Shown in pieces: positions 53,107-61,826 of a stretch of DNA of 64,000 bases; within the stretch, counting starts at the first letter, position 1; each line of letters starts with the position of its first letter. The stretch spans positions 1,488,001-1,552,000 of the forward strand of contig NZ_MPZS01000001.1 of assembly GCF_002020135.1 (NCBI RefSeq), given 5' to 3'. Under the pieces are notes generated by a model. It was given only the letters and a program-made list of their open reading frames with translations, made no database searches and was not told the DNA's origin. Position numbers and translations under genes: made by a program. The DNA is from Thioclava marina (GTDB taxonomy: Bacteria; Pseudomonadota; Alphaproteobacteria; Rhodobacterales; Rhodobacteraceae).

Positions 53107-54366
53107 ATGCCAATTCTGGTGATGAAATTCGGCGGCACTTCGGTCGCTGATCTCGACCGGATCGCCAACGCCGCCGAAAAGGTGAAGCGCGAGGTCGAGC
53201 GCGGCTATGACGTGATCGTCATCGTCTCGGCGATGTCGGGCAAGACCAATGAGCTGGTGAACTGGGTCGAAACGACCTCGCCGCTCTATGATGCCCGCGA
53301 ATACGACGCGGTCGTTGCCTCGGGCGAGAACGTCACCGCCGGTCTGATGGCGCTGCGCCTGCAGGAGATGGGCGTCTCGGCGCGCAGCTGGCAGGGCTGG
53401 CAGGTTCCGATCAACACCACCTCGGCGCATAGCGCCGCGCGTTTCGTGTCGATCCCGCGCGACAATATCGATGCCAAGTTCGCCGAAGGCTTCCGCGTCG
53501 CGGTCGTCGCCGGCTTCCAGGGCCTTTCGGCCGAGGGCCGGATCACCACACTGGGCCGCGGCGGCTCGGACACCACGGCGGTGGCCTTCGCCGCCGCCTT
53601 CGGCGCGGAGCGTTGCGACATCTACACCGATGTCGACGGCATCTACACGACCGACCCGCGCATCTCTTCCAAGGCGCGCAAGCTCGACAAGATCGCCTTC
53701 GAGGAGATGCTCGAGCTCGCATCTCTCGGCGCGAAGGTGCTGCAAACCCGCTCGGTCGAGCTCGCGATGCGCTACAATGTGCGCCTGCGGGTGCTCTCCT
53801 CCTTCGAGGAGACCGATGAAAACTCTGGAACCCTCGTTTGCGGTGAGGATGAAATCATGGAATCGAAAGTCGTCTCCGGCGTCGCCTATTCGCGTGACGA
53901 GGCCAAGATCACGCTCTTCACCATCGAAGACCGCCCCGGCATCGCCTCGGCAATCTTCGGACCGCTGGCGGAGGCCGGGATCAACGTGGACATGATCGTC
54001 CAGAACATCTCCGAGAAGGACTATGACGACGCCCATACCGGCGCCGTGACCGACATGACCTTCTCCTGCCCGACCAACCAGGTCGCCCGCGCCCGCAAGG
54101 CGATGGAAGACGCGATGGCCGCGGGTCTGATCAAATATGACGACCTGATCATCGACACCGAGGTCGCCAAGATCTCCGTGGTCGGCATCGGCATGCGCAG
54201 CCATGCGGGCGTCGCGGCGAAGATGTTCGAGGCGCTGGCTGCTGAAAACGTCAACATCAAGGTCATCGCAACGTCCGAAATCAAGATTTCGGTGCTCGTC
54301 GACCGCAAATATCTGGAACTGGCGGTTCAGGCCCTGCATGATGCCTTCGAGCTCGACAAGGCCTGA
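53107..54366 (+). CDS. lysC: Aspartate kinase
   Basis: First enzyme of the aspartate family pathway (Lys, Thr, Met). 419 residues: kinase domain with the KFGGTSV start and GRGGSDTTAVAFAAAFGAERC near the active site, then two ACT domains (from TLFTIEDRPG and from ISVVGIGMRSHAGVA) that bind inhibitor amino acids. AAGGGGG precedes the ATG at 53107. Upstream in-frame codons to 53014 have no support. Adjacent to ptsP, a pairing I know from other alphaproteobacteria. Confidence 0.95.
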   Translation: MPILVMKFGGTSVADLDRIANAAEKVKREVERGYDVIVIVSAMSGKTNELVNWVETTSPLYDAREYDAVVASGENVTAGLMALRLQEMGVSARSWQGWQVPINTTSAHSAARFVSIPRDNIDAKFAEGFRVAVVAGFQGLSAEGRITTLGRGGSDTTAVAFAAAFGAERCDIYTDVDGIYTTDPRISSKARKLDKIAFEEMLELASLGAKVLQTRSVELAMRYNVRLRVLSSFEETDENSGTLVCGEDEIMESKVVSGVAYSRDEAKITLFTIEDRPGIASAIFGPLAEAGINVDMIVQNISEKDYDDAHTGAVTDMTFSCPTNQVARARKAMEDAMAAGLIKYDDLIIDTEVAKISVVGIGMRSHAGVAAKMFEALAAENVNIKVIATSEIKISVLVDRKYLELAVQALHDAFELDKA

Positions 54367-54406
54367 CTGACCGGCGGCCTTCATCAAACGGGGGCAGACT
54401 TTACAG

Positions 54407-56650
54407 ATGGTGGAACTGAGCGAAAGTGACAGTCGCACGCTGCTTCGACGGCTGCGCGACACGCTGGCCACCGAGGGGAGCGGTCAGGATCGCCTGAACC
54501 ACATCACCCGGATCATCGCGGATTCGATGGGCACGCAGGTGTGCTCGATCTACCTGTTCCGCGACCCCGAGACGCTGGAGCTTTGCGCCACCGAGGGCCT
54601 CAAACCCGAGGCCGTCCACCACACGCGGATGCGGCTGGGCGAGGGTCTCGTGGGCCGCGTCGCGCGGTCTGGCCGCCCGATCAACTCCGCCGATGCGCCC
54701 TCCGAGCCCGGTTTCCGCTACATGCCCGAGACCGGCGAAGAGATCTATTCCAGCTTCGTCGGCGTGCCGATCCAGCGCGTAGGCGAAAAACTCGGCGTGT
54801 TGGTCGTGCAATCGAAAGAGAAGCGCTCCTTCTCCGATGACGAGCTTTACGGGCTCGAAGTCGTCGCGATGGTGCTGGCCGAGATGACCGAGCTTGGCGC
54901 CTTCGTAGGCGGCGAGAATTCGGAAATCGGCGCGACCCACCGTTTCCCCGTGATGTTTCGCGGCGCGACCGGACAGGAGGGCGCGGCGGAAGGCCGGGTC
55001 TGGCTGCACGAGCCCCGCGTGGTCGTGACCAACCCGGTGGGCGAAGACCCGGAGGCCGAGGCGTCACGTCTCGAGGCCGCGATCAAGGAATTGCGTGGGC
55101 AGATCGACACCATGCTCAAGAGCCCGACCCTGATCGACAAGGATCAGCGTCAGGTTCTCGAGACCTTCAAGATGCTCGCCGCCTCGAAGGGCTGGAAGCG
55201 GCGTATGCTCGAGGATATCGCGGCGGGCCTCTCGGCCGAAGCCGCGGTCGAGAAGGAACAGAACGCCGCCCGCGACCGGATGGCGAAATCGCCCGATCCC
55301 TATCTGCGCGAGCGGCTCAACGATCTCGACGATCTGTCCAACCGGCTGCTGCGCCAACTCACGGGTCAGGGCACCGATACCGGCGCCGAACTCCCCGCCA
55401 ACCCGGTGCTGATCGCGCGCAATATCGGCCCGGCGGAGCTGCTCGATTACGACCGCAAGCTCAAGGGGATCGTGCTCGAGGAAGGCTCGGTCGGGTCTCA
55501 CGCCGCGATCGTGGCGCGCGCCCTGTCGATCCCGCTGGTGATCCATGCGGGCCGGATCACGGCCGAAGCCCTCAACGGAGACCCGATCCTCGTCGATGGC
55601 GATCAGGGTGTGGTGCATCTGCGCCCCGAGGAAAGCGTGACCCACGCCTTCCGCGACAAGATCGCGATGCAGGCCGAGGCACAGAAGCGCTATGCCAGCC
55701 TGCGCGACCTGCCCGCGCAGGACCGCAACGGCACCACCATCTCGCTGATGATGAACGCAGGTCTCATGGCCGACCTGCCCTCGCTGAAAGGCTCGGGCGC
55801 GGACGGTGTCGGCCTCTTCCGCACCGAGCTGCAATTTCTCACCCGCACCCGCGTGCCGCGCCGCGACGAGCTCGCCCAGCTCTATCGCCGCGTGATGGAT
55901 GCGGCCGACGGCAAGCGGGTCCATTTCCGCACGCTCGATATCGGATCGGACAAGGTCGTGCCCTACATGAAACCGCAAGACGAGCCGAACCCCGCGATGG
56001 GCTGGCGCGCGCTGCGCGTGGGGCTCGACAAACCCGGCGTTCTGCGAATGCAGCTCCAGGCGCTGCTGCGCGCGGGCAATGGGCGGCCGATGTCGATCAT
56101 GTTCCCCTTCATCGCGCTTCCCGAGGAGTTCACCGCCGCGCGCGACATGCTGCTGCGCGTACGCGATCGCGAAGCGCAGCTGGGTCGCCCCGTCCCCGAG
56201 GATCTCCGTGTCGGCGCGATGCTTGAGACCCCTTCACTCGGCTTCGCCCCCGACAGCTTCTATCGCGACTGCGATTTCATCTCGATCGGCGGCAATGACC
56301 TCAAGCAGTTCTTCTTCGCCGCCGACCGCGAGAACGAGCGCGTGCGCCGTCGCTACGACACGCTCGACGGCTCTTTCCTGAATTTCCTCGAACGGATCAT
56401 CGCGCGCTGCTCGGTCTCGGGCACGCCGCTGAGTTTCTGCGGCGAGGATGCCGGCCGGCCGATCGAGGCGCTGACTCTCGCAGCACTCGGGATCCGCACG
56501 CTCTCGATGCGGCCCGCCTCCATCGGTCCGGTCAAACATCTGATCCGCCGCGCGGACCTGACCGAGCTTCGCCAGGTCATTCAAAGGGCACGCAACGAAG
56601 GCCAAAGCTCCGTGCGCGGCGCTGTCACCAACTACCTCGCGCATCTCTGA
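54407..56650 (+). CDS. ptsP: Phosphoenolpyruvate-protein phosphotransferase PtsP (EI-Ntr)
   Basis: Enzyme I of the nitrogen-related PTS, 747 residues. An N-terminal GAF domain (about 20-165) may sense glutamine or 2-oxoglutarate as in related proteins. The phosphohistidine domain has His365 in SVGSHAAIVARAL. The PEP-binding barrel includes GVGLFRTELQFL, DIGSDK and the active-site Cys in FCGEDAGRP. It would phosphorylate the HPr encoded at 29046. No ptsN (EIIA-Ntr) is seen in the window. Confidence 0.94.
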   Translation: MVELSESDSRTLLRRLRDTLATEGSGQDRLNHITRIIADSMGTQVCSIYLFRDPETLELCATEGLKPEAVHHTRMRLGEGLVGRVARSGRPINSADAPSEPGFRYMPETGEEIYSSFVGVPIQRVGEKLGVLVVQSKEKRSFSDDELYGLEVVAMVLAEMTELGAFVGGENSEIGATHRFPVMFRGATGQEGAAEGRVWLHEPRVVVTNPVGEDPEAEASRLEAAIKELRGQIDTMLKSPTLIDKDQRQVLETFKMLAASKGWKRRMLEDIAAGLSAEAAVEKEQNAARDRMAKSPDPYLRERLNDLDDLSNRLLRQLTGQGTDTGAELPANPVLIARNIGPAELLDYDRKLKGIVLEEGSVGSHAAIVARALSIPLVIHAGRITAEALNGDPILVDGDQGVVHLRPEESVTHAFRDKIAMQAEAQKRYASLRDLPAQDRNGTTISLMMNAGLMADLPSLKGSGADGVGLFRTELQFLTRTRVPRRDELAQLYRRVMDAADGKRVHFRTLDIGSDKVVPYMKPQDEPNPAMGWRALRVGLDKPGVLRMQLQALLRAGNGRPMSIMFPFIALPEEFTAARDMLLRVRDREAQLGRPVPEDLRVGAMLETPSLGFAPDSFYRDCDFISIGGNDLKQFFFAADRENERVRRRYDTLDGSFLNFLERIIARCSVSGTPLSFCGEDAGRPIEALTLAALGIRTLSMRPASIGPVKHLIRRADLTELRQVIQRARNEGQSSVRGAVTNYLAHL

Positions 56651-56706
56651 GGACAGCGGGAGGCGCGGCCCTTCCCAGCGCTGGACGACGACAAAGACCG
56701 GGATGA

Positions 56707-56815
56707 GAGGGGGCGCTGCCCCCTCGGCGCTTCGCGCCTCACCCCCGAGATATTTTCGTCAAGAAGAAGCGAGACCTCTTCTTCGAGTTGGCCCAAATAT
56801 CCCTGCCGGAGGCAT
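56707..56815. repeat. Dispersed 3'-end repeat, tail-to-tail pair (R5)
   Basis: Between convergent ptsP and ecsC-like genes. Left copy, read with ptsP: GAGGGGGC-GCT-GCCCCCTC (56707-56725), second stem GGCGC-TTC-GCGCC (56726-56738), TCACCCCCGAGATATTTTCG and an AAGAAGAAG tail. Right copy, read with the ecsC gene, is class B: GCCTCCGGCAGGGATATTTG plus a GGCCAACTCGAAGAAG tail, without the G-rich stem. Confidence 0.82.
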
Positions 56816-56844
56816 CCGAAGCCCGAAAGACGTGCCCGGCCGGG

Positions 56845-57597
56845 TCACTTCGCGATGCGCGCCACCAGCTCCTCGCGTAAGAGCCCCTCATCGGTGCCGC
56901 TGTCGCGGGCGAGTCGCTTGAGCCCGAAATGGACGCGGGCGATTTCCTGATAATAGCTGGTGAAGGCATAGTTCACCGCAGCACCCGCGACCGCGCCCAG
57001 GATCGGGGCCGCCTGGGCCGCGAGTTTCTGACCGAGCACCGCCGAAAGCCGCGGAGCGACCTTGGCGATGAGGGATTTCATGCTCGGCCCGGTGATCGTG
57101 GCGCGCGCGGCGAGAAAGCTCAGATCCATCCCGTCATCGTTTTCGAGCGGCCCGGCCGAGGCGAAGACGCGCAGGCATTCGAGGCGCACCTCGTCGGACG
57201 CCGGATCGAAACCATGTTCGGCGGCGATGCCCTGGATCGCACGCAGAAGCATCGTCACGGTGAAGGGCAATTCGGCGAGCGAGCTTGCAAGACCGCCTGC
57301 GCCCCCGGCCGCGCCCATCGCCGCCGTCAGCGTACGGTTGAGCCAGTCGGGGCGGTCCGACACGATGCCGCGCGAGCGTTCGGCCGCCACCATCGCACCG
57401 GACAGCGCGCGCTCCGTCGCCCCGTCGAGCCCACCCCGGACCGGGGCCGGAAGTTTCTCCAGCAGGCTCTCAGCGGAGGTGCCGACATAGCCGATCAGCT
57501 GCATCACGACGCCGCCCGCCGCGCGGTGGCGTCTGGCCAGCGCGTCGAGCTCTCCGAGCAGTGCGGGGTCGGTCACGGGGGGAAGGATCTCGGCCAT
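56845..57597 (-). CDS. EcsC family protein
   Basis: 250 residues. Gly/Ala-rich helical segments such as AAMGAAGGAGGLASSLAELP and QAAPILGAVAGAAVNYAFTS are typical of EcsC proteins, which in Bacillus sit with an ABC exporter but here stand alone. Probably membrane-associated. The ATG at 57597 has GGAG at good spacing; the in-frame ATG at 57603 is too close to it. Repeat copies lie on both sides (56790 and 57610). Function unknown. Confidence 0.78.
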   Translation of the reverse strand: MAEILPPVTDPALLGELDALARRHRAAGGVVMQLIGYVGTSAESLLEKLPAPVRGGLDGATERALSGAMVAAERSRGIVSDRPDWLNRTLTAAMGAAGGAGGLASSLAELPFTVTMLLRAIQGIAAEHGFDPASDEVRLECLRVFASAGPLENDDGMDLSFLAARATITGPSMKSLIAKVAPRLSAVLGQKLAAQAAPILGAVAGAAVNYAFTSYYQEIARVHFGLKRLARDSGTDEGLLREELVARIAK

Positions 57598-57609
57598 GGG
57601 CATCTCCTG

Positions 57610-57646
57610 CTTTTGGCCAAATATGGGGGCAGCCGCGCCGTTCGGC
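57610..57646 (-). repeat. Degenerate dispersed repeat (R6)
   Basis: Read on the minus strand after the GNAT stop: CGGCTGCCCCCATATTTGGC followed by CAAAAG. It keeps the CCCCC-ATATTTGG-CCAA order but has lost stems. Probably a decayed copy. Confidence 0.5.
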
Positions 57647-57648
57647 AA

Positions 57649-58131
57649 TCAGGCGGCCTTCTCGACGGGGCCTTTCACGCCCTCCCAGGCGCCGGGGACA
57701 AGTTCGAGCCCGAGCACGCGGTCGGGGTTGGTGGGGGGTGGCATCTCGACCCCTTCGAGCTTTTCGAACCCGAAGCGCGAATAATAGGGCTCATCGCCGA
57801 CCAGCAGCACCCGCTCCCAGCCCAGACGATGCGCCTCGGCGAGGCTCTCATGCATCAAGAGCCCGCCCAGCCCTTCCCCCTGCCGCGTCGGGTGCACCGC
57901 GACCGGCCCCAGGAGCAACACCCGTTTGCCGCCGACGCGCACCGGCCAGTAGCGGATCACCGCGGCGAGAATGCCATCCTGGCGCAAGGTGAGGCACAGG
58001 GGCGCGACCTTTTTAACCCCGTCGCGCAGACGATAGGAGGACAGCGCCGTGCGCCCGGGCGCGAAGCAGAGGTCATAGAGCGCCTCGACTTCCCACCAGT
58101 CCTCGTCCGTTTCCTCTTCGAGCTGATACAT
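57649..58131 (-). CDS. GNAT family N-acetyltransferase
   Basis: 160 residues with the acetyl-CoA-binding motif A in LLGPVAVHPTRQGEGLGGLLM (Q/R-x-x-G-x-G/A) and a late ERVLLVGDEPYYSRFGFE, as in the YhbS-type acetyltransferases. Substrate unknown. Its last bases adjoin a decayed repeat copy; the start at 58131 is divergent from the flavin reductase gene with a 68-bp gap. Confidence 0.87.
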   Translation of the reverse strand: MYQLEEETDEDWWEVEALYDLCFAPGRTALSSYRLRDGVKKVAPLCLTLRQDGILAAVIRYWPVRVGGKRVLLLGPVAVHPTRQGEGLGGLLMHESLAEAHRLGWERVLLVGDEPYYSRFGFEKLEGVEMPPPTNPDRVLGLELVPGAWEGVKGPVEKAA

Positions 58132-58199
58132 CGCGCCCGTCCTTTTGCCCTGTTCGACGCGGTAGCACGCACTAAGATCAGGATCAAACAGGAGAAAGC

Positions 58200-58802
58200 A
58201 TGTTCTATCGACCGCAAGATGGCCATGGGCTGCCGCATAATCCCTTCAACGCGATCGTGGCGCCACGTCCGATCGGCTGGATCTCGACGCGCGGAACAAT
58301 GGGCGACAATCTCGCGCCCTATTCCTTCTTCAATGCCGTGGCCTATACGCCGCCGCAGGTGATCTTTTCCTCGACCTCGGCCAAGCCGGATCGTGAGGGC
58401 ACCAAGGACAGCGTCGCGCAGATCCGCGAGTCTGGCGTGTTCTGCGTCAATCTGGTGACCTATGCGCTGAAGGATCAGATGAACGCGTCTTGCGCCAATT
58501 TCCCCGCAGGCACGGATGAGTTTGCCGAATGTGGGATCGAGAAAGCCGAATGCGAGACGATCGACTGCCCGCGCGTGGCGGCGGCCCCTGCGAGCCTCGA
58601 ATGCCGTTTGGTGCAGGTGGTGGATCTTCTGGGCGAGGCGAACTTCCTCGTCCATGGCGAGGTCACGGGCGTTCATATCGCAGATGACTGTTTGCGCGAA
58701 GGCTTCTACCGCCCCAAGGACCGGCTGGTGCGCTTTGGCTATCGGGGGGATTATGCCGCAGTGAACGAGGCCTTCGAGATGCTGCGCCCCGCCGGGGGAT
58801 GA
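58200..58802 (+). CDS. Flavin reductase-like FMN-binding protein
   Basis: 200 residues of the flavin reductase/DIM6 family. The N-terminal APRPIGWISTRGTMGDNLAP and YSFFNAVAYTPPQV are the flavin-binding segments, and FCVNLVTYALKDQMN follows the usual pattern. Either reduces free flavin for a partner oxygenase or acts alone; no oxygenase is adjacent. CAGGAGAAAGC precedes the ATG. Confidence 0.87.
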   Translation: MFYRPQDGHGLPHNPFNAIVAPRPIGWISTRGTMGDNLAPYSFFNAVAYTPPQVIFSSTSAKPDREGTKDSVAQIRESGVFCVNLVTYALKDQMNASCANFPAGTDEFAECGIEKAECETIDCPRVAAAPASLECRLVQVVDLLGEANFLVHGEVTGVHIADDCLREGFYRPKDRLVRFGYRGDYAAVNEAFEMLRPAGG

Positions 58803-58862
58803 GCCCTGCCCTCAGGCCTCCGGCTCGCCCTCCGTCTCAGGCCCCGACCTCAAGCCCCGACC

Positions 58863-59726
58863 TCAAGCCCTGCGTGCGCGGCGGCCTTCGACCAGCGTGT
58901 AGAGCCCGCTCGCCACGATCAGCACCGCCCCCGCAATCATCGCCGCGTCCGGGCGCTCTCCGAAGACGACCGCGCCAAGGATCAGCGCGAAGATCAGGCG
59001 GGTATAGCGGAAGGGCGTGATGACCGAGACCTCGCCCATCCGCATCGCCTTGGTCAGCGACCAGTAGGCGAAAGTGCCGAAGGCGACCGCACCTGCGATA
59101 TCGCGCAGCGCGATCAGGTCCGGCGTGCTCGGCCCGCCGAAGATCATCAGGATCAGCGCGCCGGTCGGGATCAGCATCATGAACCCGTAGAAGCTGAGCT
59201 GGAAATTCGACAGCACCGGCGGGCAGGCGCGAGTCGCCAGATCGCGGCCCGCGAAGCCCAGCATCCCCAGCACCGTCCAGAGCGCGGCGGGCACGAACCC
59301 GTCGAGGCCGGGGCGCAGCACGATCAGTACGCCGAGAAAGCCGATGCCGACCGCGACCCAGCGACGCATCCCCACGCGCTCGGAAAACACCACCGCCGCG
59401 CCTGCGACCACGACCAGCGGCGTGGCCTGCAGGATGGCGGAGGCGTTCGACAGCGGCGTCAGCGCGATCCCCAGCGTATAGCCAAGACGCCCCACCACCT
59501 CGAGTACGAGCTTGATTAGCATCGGCTTCGAGAGCAGCGCCGGATGCAGCAGCCGTTGCCCGCGCGCGGTCACCAGTGTCGCGAAGACCGCCATGCCGCC
59601 AAGGCCGAACAGCATCAGCACCACGCCGACCGCGACATGGGTCGACGCTGATTTGACGAACATGTCTTCCATCGCAAAAGCCGCCATCGCGACCACCATC
59701 AGCACCGAACCGCGGATATTTTCCAT
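58863..59726 (-). CDS. DMT superfamily transporter (EamA)
   Basis: 287 residues with ten predicted helices in two EamA repeats, e.g. GSVLMVVAMAAFAMEDMFVK and FGTFAYWSLTKAMRMGEVSV. Metabolite exporter of unknown substrate. GGGAGGAGAT is placed well before the ATG at 59726. It is divergent from mtnP with a 141-bp gap. Confidence 0.87.
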   Translation of the reverse strand: MENIRGSVLMVVAMAAFAMEDMFVKSASTHVAVGVVLMLFGLGGMAVFATLVTARGQRLLHPALLSKPMLIKLVLEVVGRLGYTLGIALTPLSNASAILQATPLVVVAGAAVVFSERVGMRRWVAVGIGFLGVLIVLRPGLDGFVPAALWTVLGMLGFAGRDLATRACPPVLSNFQLSFYGFMMLIPTGALILMIFGGPSTPDLIALRDIAGAVAFGTFAYWSLTKAMRMGEVSVITPFRYTRLIFALILGAVVFGERPDAAMIAGAVLIVASGLYTLVEGRRARRA

Positions 59727-59867
59727 ATCTCCTCCCGAGGGGGCACTCCCTCGCCCCGCCTTTCGCCGATAGACCGCGCGGCAAGCGGCTGCAATCCCTC
59801 TTTCCTCCTGCGCGCCCGGGGCTTAGGCTCGCCGCGACAGTTTGCGGCTAACCGGAGGATGCGCGGG

Positions 59868-60740
59868 ATGGAGAAGATGATCGGGGTGATCGGCGGCTCG
59901 GGCGTCTACCAGATCGACGGGCTGGAAGGGGCCGAATGGGTCACGGTCGACACGCCCTTCGGCGCGCCCTCCGATCAGGTTCTGACCGGCACGCTGCACG
60001 GCGTGAAGATGGCCTTCCTGCCCCGCCACGGGCGCGGCCATGTCGAGACCCCGACCACCGTCCCCTACCGCGCCAATATCGCCGCGATGAAGCAGCTGGG
60101 CGTGACCGATCTCGTCGCGGTCTCGGCGGTGGGCTCGCTGAAAGAGGCCTATGCGCCGGGCGATTTCCTGATCGTGGATCAATATATCGACCGCACCTTC
60201 GCCCGCGAAAAATCCTTCTTCGGCCCCGGCATGGTGGGCCATGTCTCGGTCGCCCATCCCGTCTGCGCGGACCTGTCCGCCGCCTGCGCCGAGGCCGCGC
60301 GCAAGACCGGCGTAAAGGTCCATGAGGGCGGCACCTATGTCGCGATGGAAGGCCCGCAATTCTCGACAAAGGCCGAGAGCGAGCTTTACCGCCAATGGGG
60401 CGCCGACGTGATCGGCATGACCGGGATGCCCGAAGTGAAGCTCGCCCGCGAGGCGGAACTCCATTACGCCTGCGTCGCGATGATCACCGATTTCGACTGC
60501 TGGCACCCCGATCACGACGCCGTGGACGTGGCGCAGGTCGTGGCCGTCGCGATGAAGAACGCGAGCAAGGCCCGCGATCTGGTCGCGGCCCTGCCCGCAC
60601 TGCTCAAAGGCGCTGCGGGAGAATGTACGACCGGCTGCACCCGCGCGCTCGACAGCGCGATCATGACCGCGCCCGACAAGCGCTCGGCCGAGATGAAAGA
60701 GAAACTGAAGACTATCGCGGGCCGCGTGCTCGACCTCTGA
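59868..60740 (+). CDS. mtnP: S-methyl-5'-thioadenosine phosphorylase
   Basis: Splits methylthioadenosine, a polyamine and homoserine-lactone by-product, into adenine and methylthioribose-1-phosphate. 290 residues from the ATG at 59868. [30 protein letters not shown] and [19 protein letters not shown] all match MTAP rather than generic PNP. Starts at 59859 or 59877 are possible. The adenine is used by Apt, encoded seven bases on. Confidence 0.94.
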   Translation: MEKMIGVIGGSGVYQIDGLEGAEWVTVDTPFGAPSDQVLTGTLHGVKMAFLPRHGRGHVETPTTVPYRANIAAMKQLGVTDLVAVSAVGSLKEAYAPGDFLIVDQYIDRTFAREKSFFGPGMVGHVSVAHPVCADLSAACAEAARKTGVKVHEGGTYVAMEGPQFSTKAESELYRQWGADVIGMTGMPEVKLAREAELHYACVAMITDFDCWHPDHDAVDVAQVVAVAMKNASKARDLVAALPALLKGAAGECTTGCTRALDSAIMTAPDKRSAEMKEKLKTIAGRVLDL

Positions 60741-60747
60741 GGACCGA

Positions 60748-61278
60748 ATGAAAGACGTCAAAGACTATATCCGCACCATCGCCGATTTCCCGCATGAAGG
60801 GATCATGTTCCGCGATGTGACGACCCTGTTTGCCGATCCGCGCGGCTTCCGCATGGCGATCGACCAGCTTCTTCACCCCTGGGCGGGCCAGCAGATCGAC
60901 AAGGTCGTGGGGCTGGAGGCGCGCGGCTTCATCCTTGGCGGCGCGATTGCCCATCAGCTTTCGAAAGGGTTCGTGCCGATCCGCAAGAAGGGCAAACTGC
61001 CCGGCCAGACCATCAGCCAAGCCTACCAGCTCGAATATGGCGAGGCGGTGATGGAGATGCATGAAGACGCGATCCAGCCCGGCGAGAAGGTTCTGATCGT
61101 CGATGACCTTCTGGCCACGGGCGGCACCGCGCGGGCGGGCATCCAGCTGATCGAGCGCGTCGGCGGCGATATCGTCGGCCTGTCCTTCATTGTCGATCTC
61201 CCGGAACTGGGCGGGCGGAAACTGCTCGAAAGCCTCGGGATGAATGTGAACGTGCTCTGCGAGTTCGAGGGGCTGTGA
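60748..61278 (+). CDS. apt: Adenine phosphoribosyltransferase
   Basis: 176-residue enzyme that turns adenine and PRPP into AMP. The PRPP loop is [17 protein letters not shown] and the N-terminal [19 protein letters not shown] is typical of Apt. It receives adenine from MtnP. The ribosome-binding site GAGG overlaps the mtnP stop; its own stop overlaps the GTG of the NUDIX gene. Confidence 0.95.
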   Translation: MKDVKDYIRTIADFPHEGIMFRDVTTLFADPRGFRMAIDQLLHPWAGQQIDKVVGLEARGFILGGAIAHQLSKGFVPIRKKGKLPGQTISQAYQLEYGEAVMEMHEDAIQPGEKVLIVDDLLATGGTARAGIQLIERVGGDIVGLSFIVDLPELGGRKLLESLGMNVNVLCEFEGL

Positions 61279-61703
61279 GCCCGGGTCCGGTCGCTGCCGT
61301 CCTTGCCGTGGTGATCCGCGACGGGCAGGCCCTTCTGGTGCAGCGCGCGAACCCGCCCGATGCCGGACTCTGGGGATTTCCCGGCGGCAAGATCGAGTTC
61401 GGTGAGACGCTTCTCTCGGCAGCCGAGCGCGAGCTGCGCGAAGAGACCGGCGTGCGCGCAGAGGCAACGCACGCCTTCAACGCGCTTGATGTCCTTGCAC
61501 AGGGCGCAGATGAGATGCTGGAGCATCATTACGTGCTGATCGCGGTCGAATGCCGTTGGCTGGCCGGAGAGCCAAGTGCTGCCGATGATGCGCTGGATGC
61601 CCGCTGGGTCGATCTCGACCGGATCGAGGATCTTCCCCTGAGCCGCGATGTGGCACGCGTCGCGCGGCAGGCCGCAGCACTGTACCATTCTCATTCGCGT
61701 TAA
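61275..61703 (+). CDS. NUDIX hydrolase
   Basis: 142 residues. The NUDIX box is complete: [23 protein letters not shown]. Related to MutT and ADP-ribose pyrophosphatases; [17 protein letters not shown] upstream is typical of the MutT-like group. Start is the GTG at 61275 inside the apt stop. Operon position suggests a nucleotide-cleaning or salvage role, not proven. Confidence 0.9.
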   Translation: MSPGPVAAVLAVVIRDGQALLVQRANPPDAGLWGFPGGKIEFGETLLSAAERELREETGVRAEATHAFNALDVLAQGADEMLEHHYVLIAVECRWLAGEPSAADDALDARWVDLDRIEDLPLSRDVARVARQAAALYHSHSR

Positions 61704-61782
61704 CCCATCGCTAATTCGAATCGCGCTAGGCTGACCGCGCCTGATGGTTCGGCTGCTTGCATACACACGTGAACCGGAATGC

Positions 61783-61813
61783 CGCGCCCCGCCTGCTCTC
61801 CTGGCGGGGCGCG
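61783..61813. terminator. Perfect hairpin between convergent NUDIX and FAD-oxidoreductase genes
   Basis: CGCGCCCCGCC, nine-base loop, GGCGGGGCGCG: eleven perfect pairs centred between two gene ends. T runs are absent on both sides, so a terminator function is likely from position but not certain. Confidence 0.6.
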
Positions 61814-61826
61814 TCTCGTCTCCACC

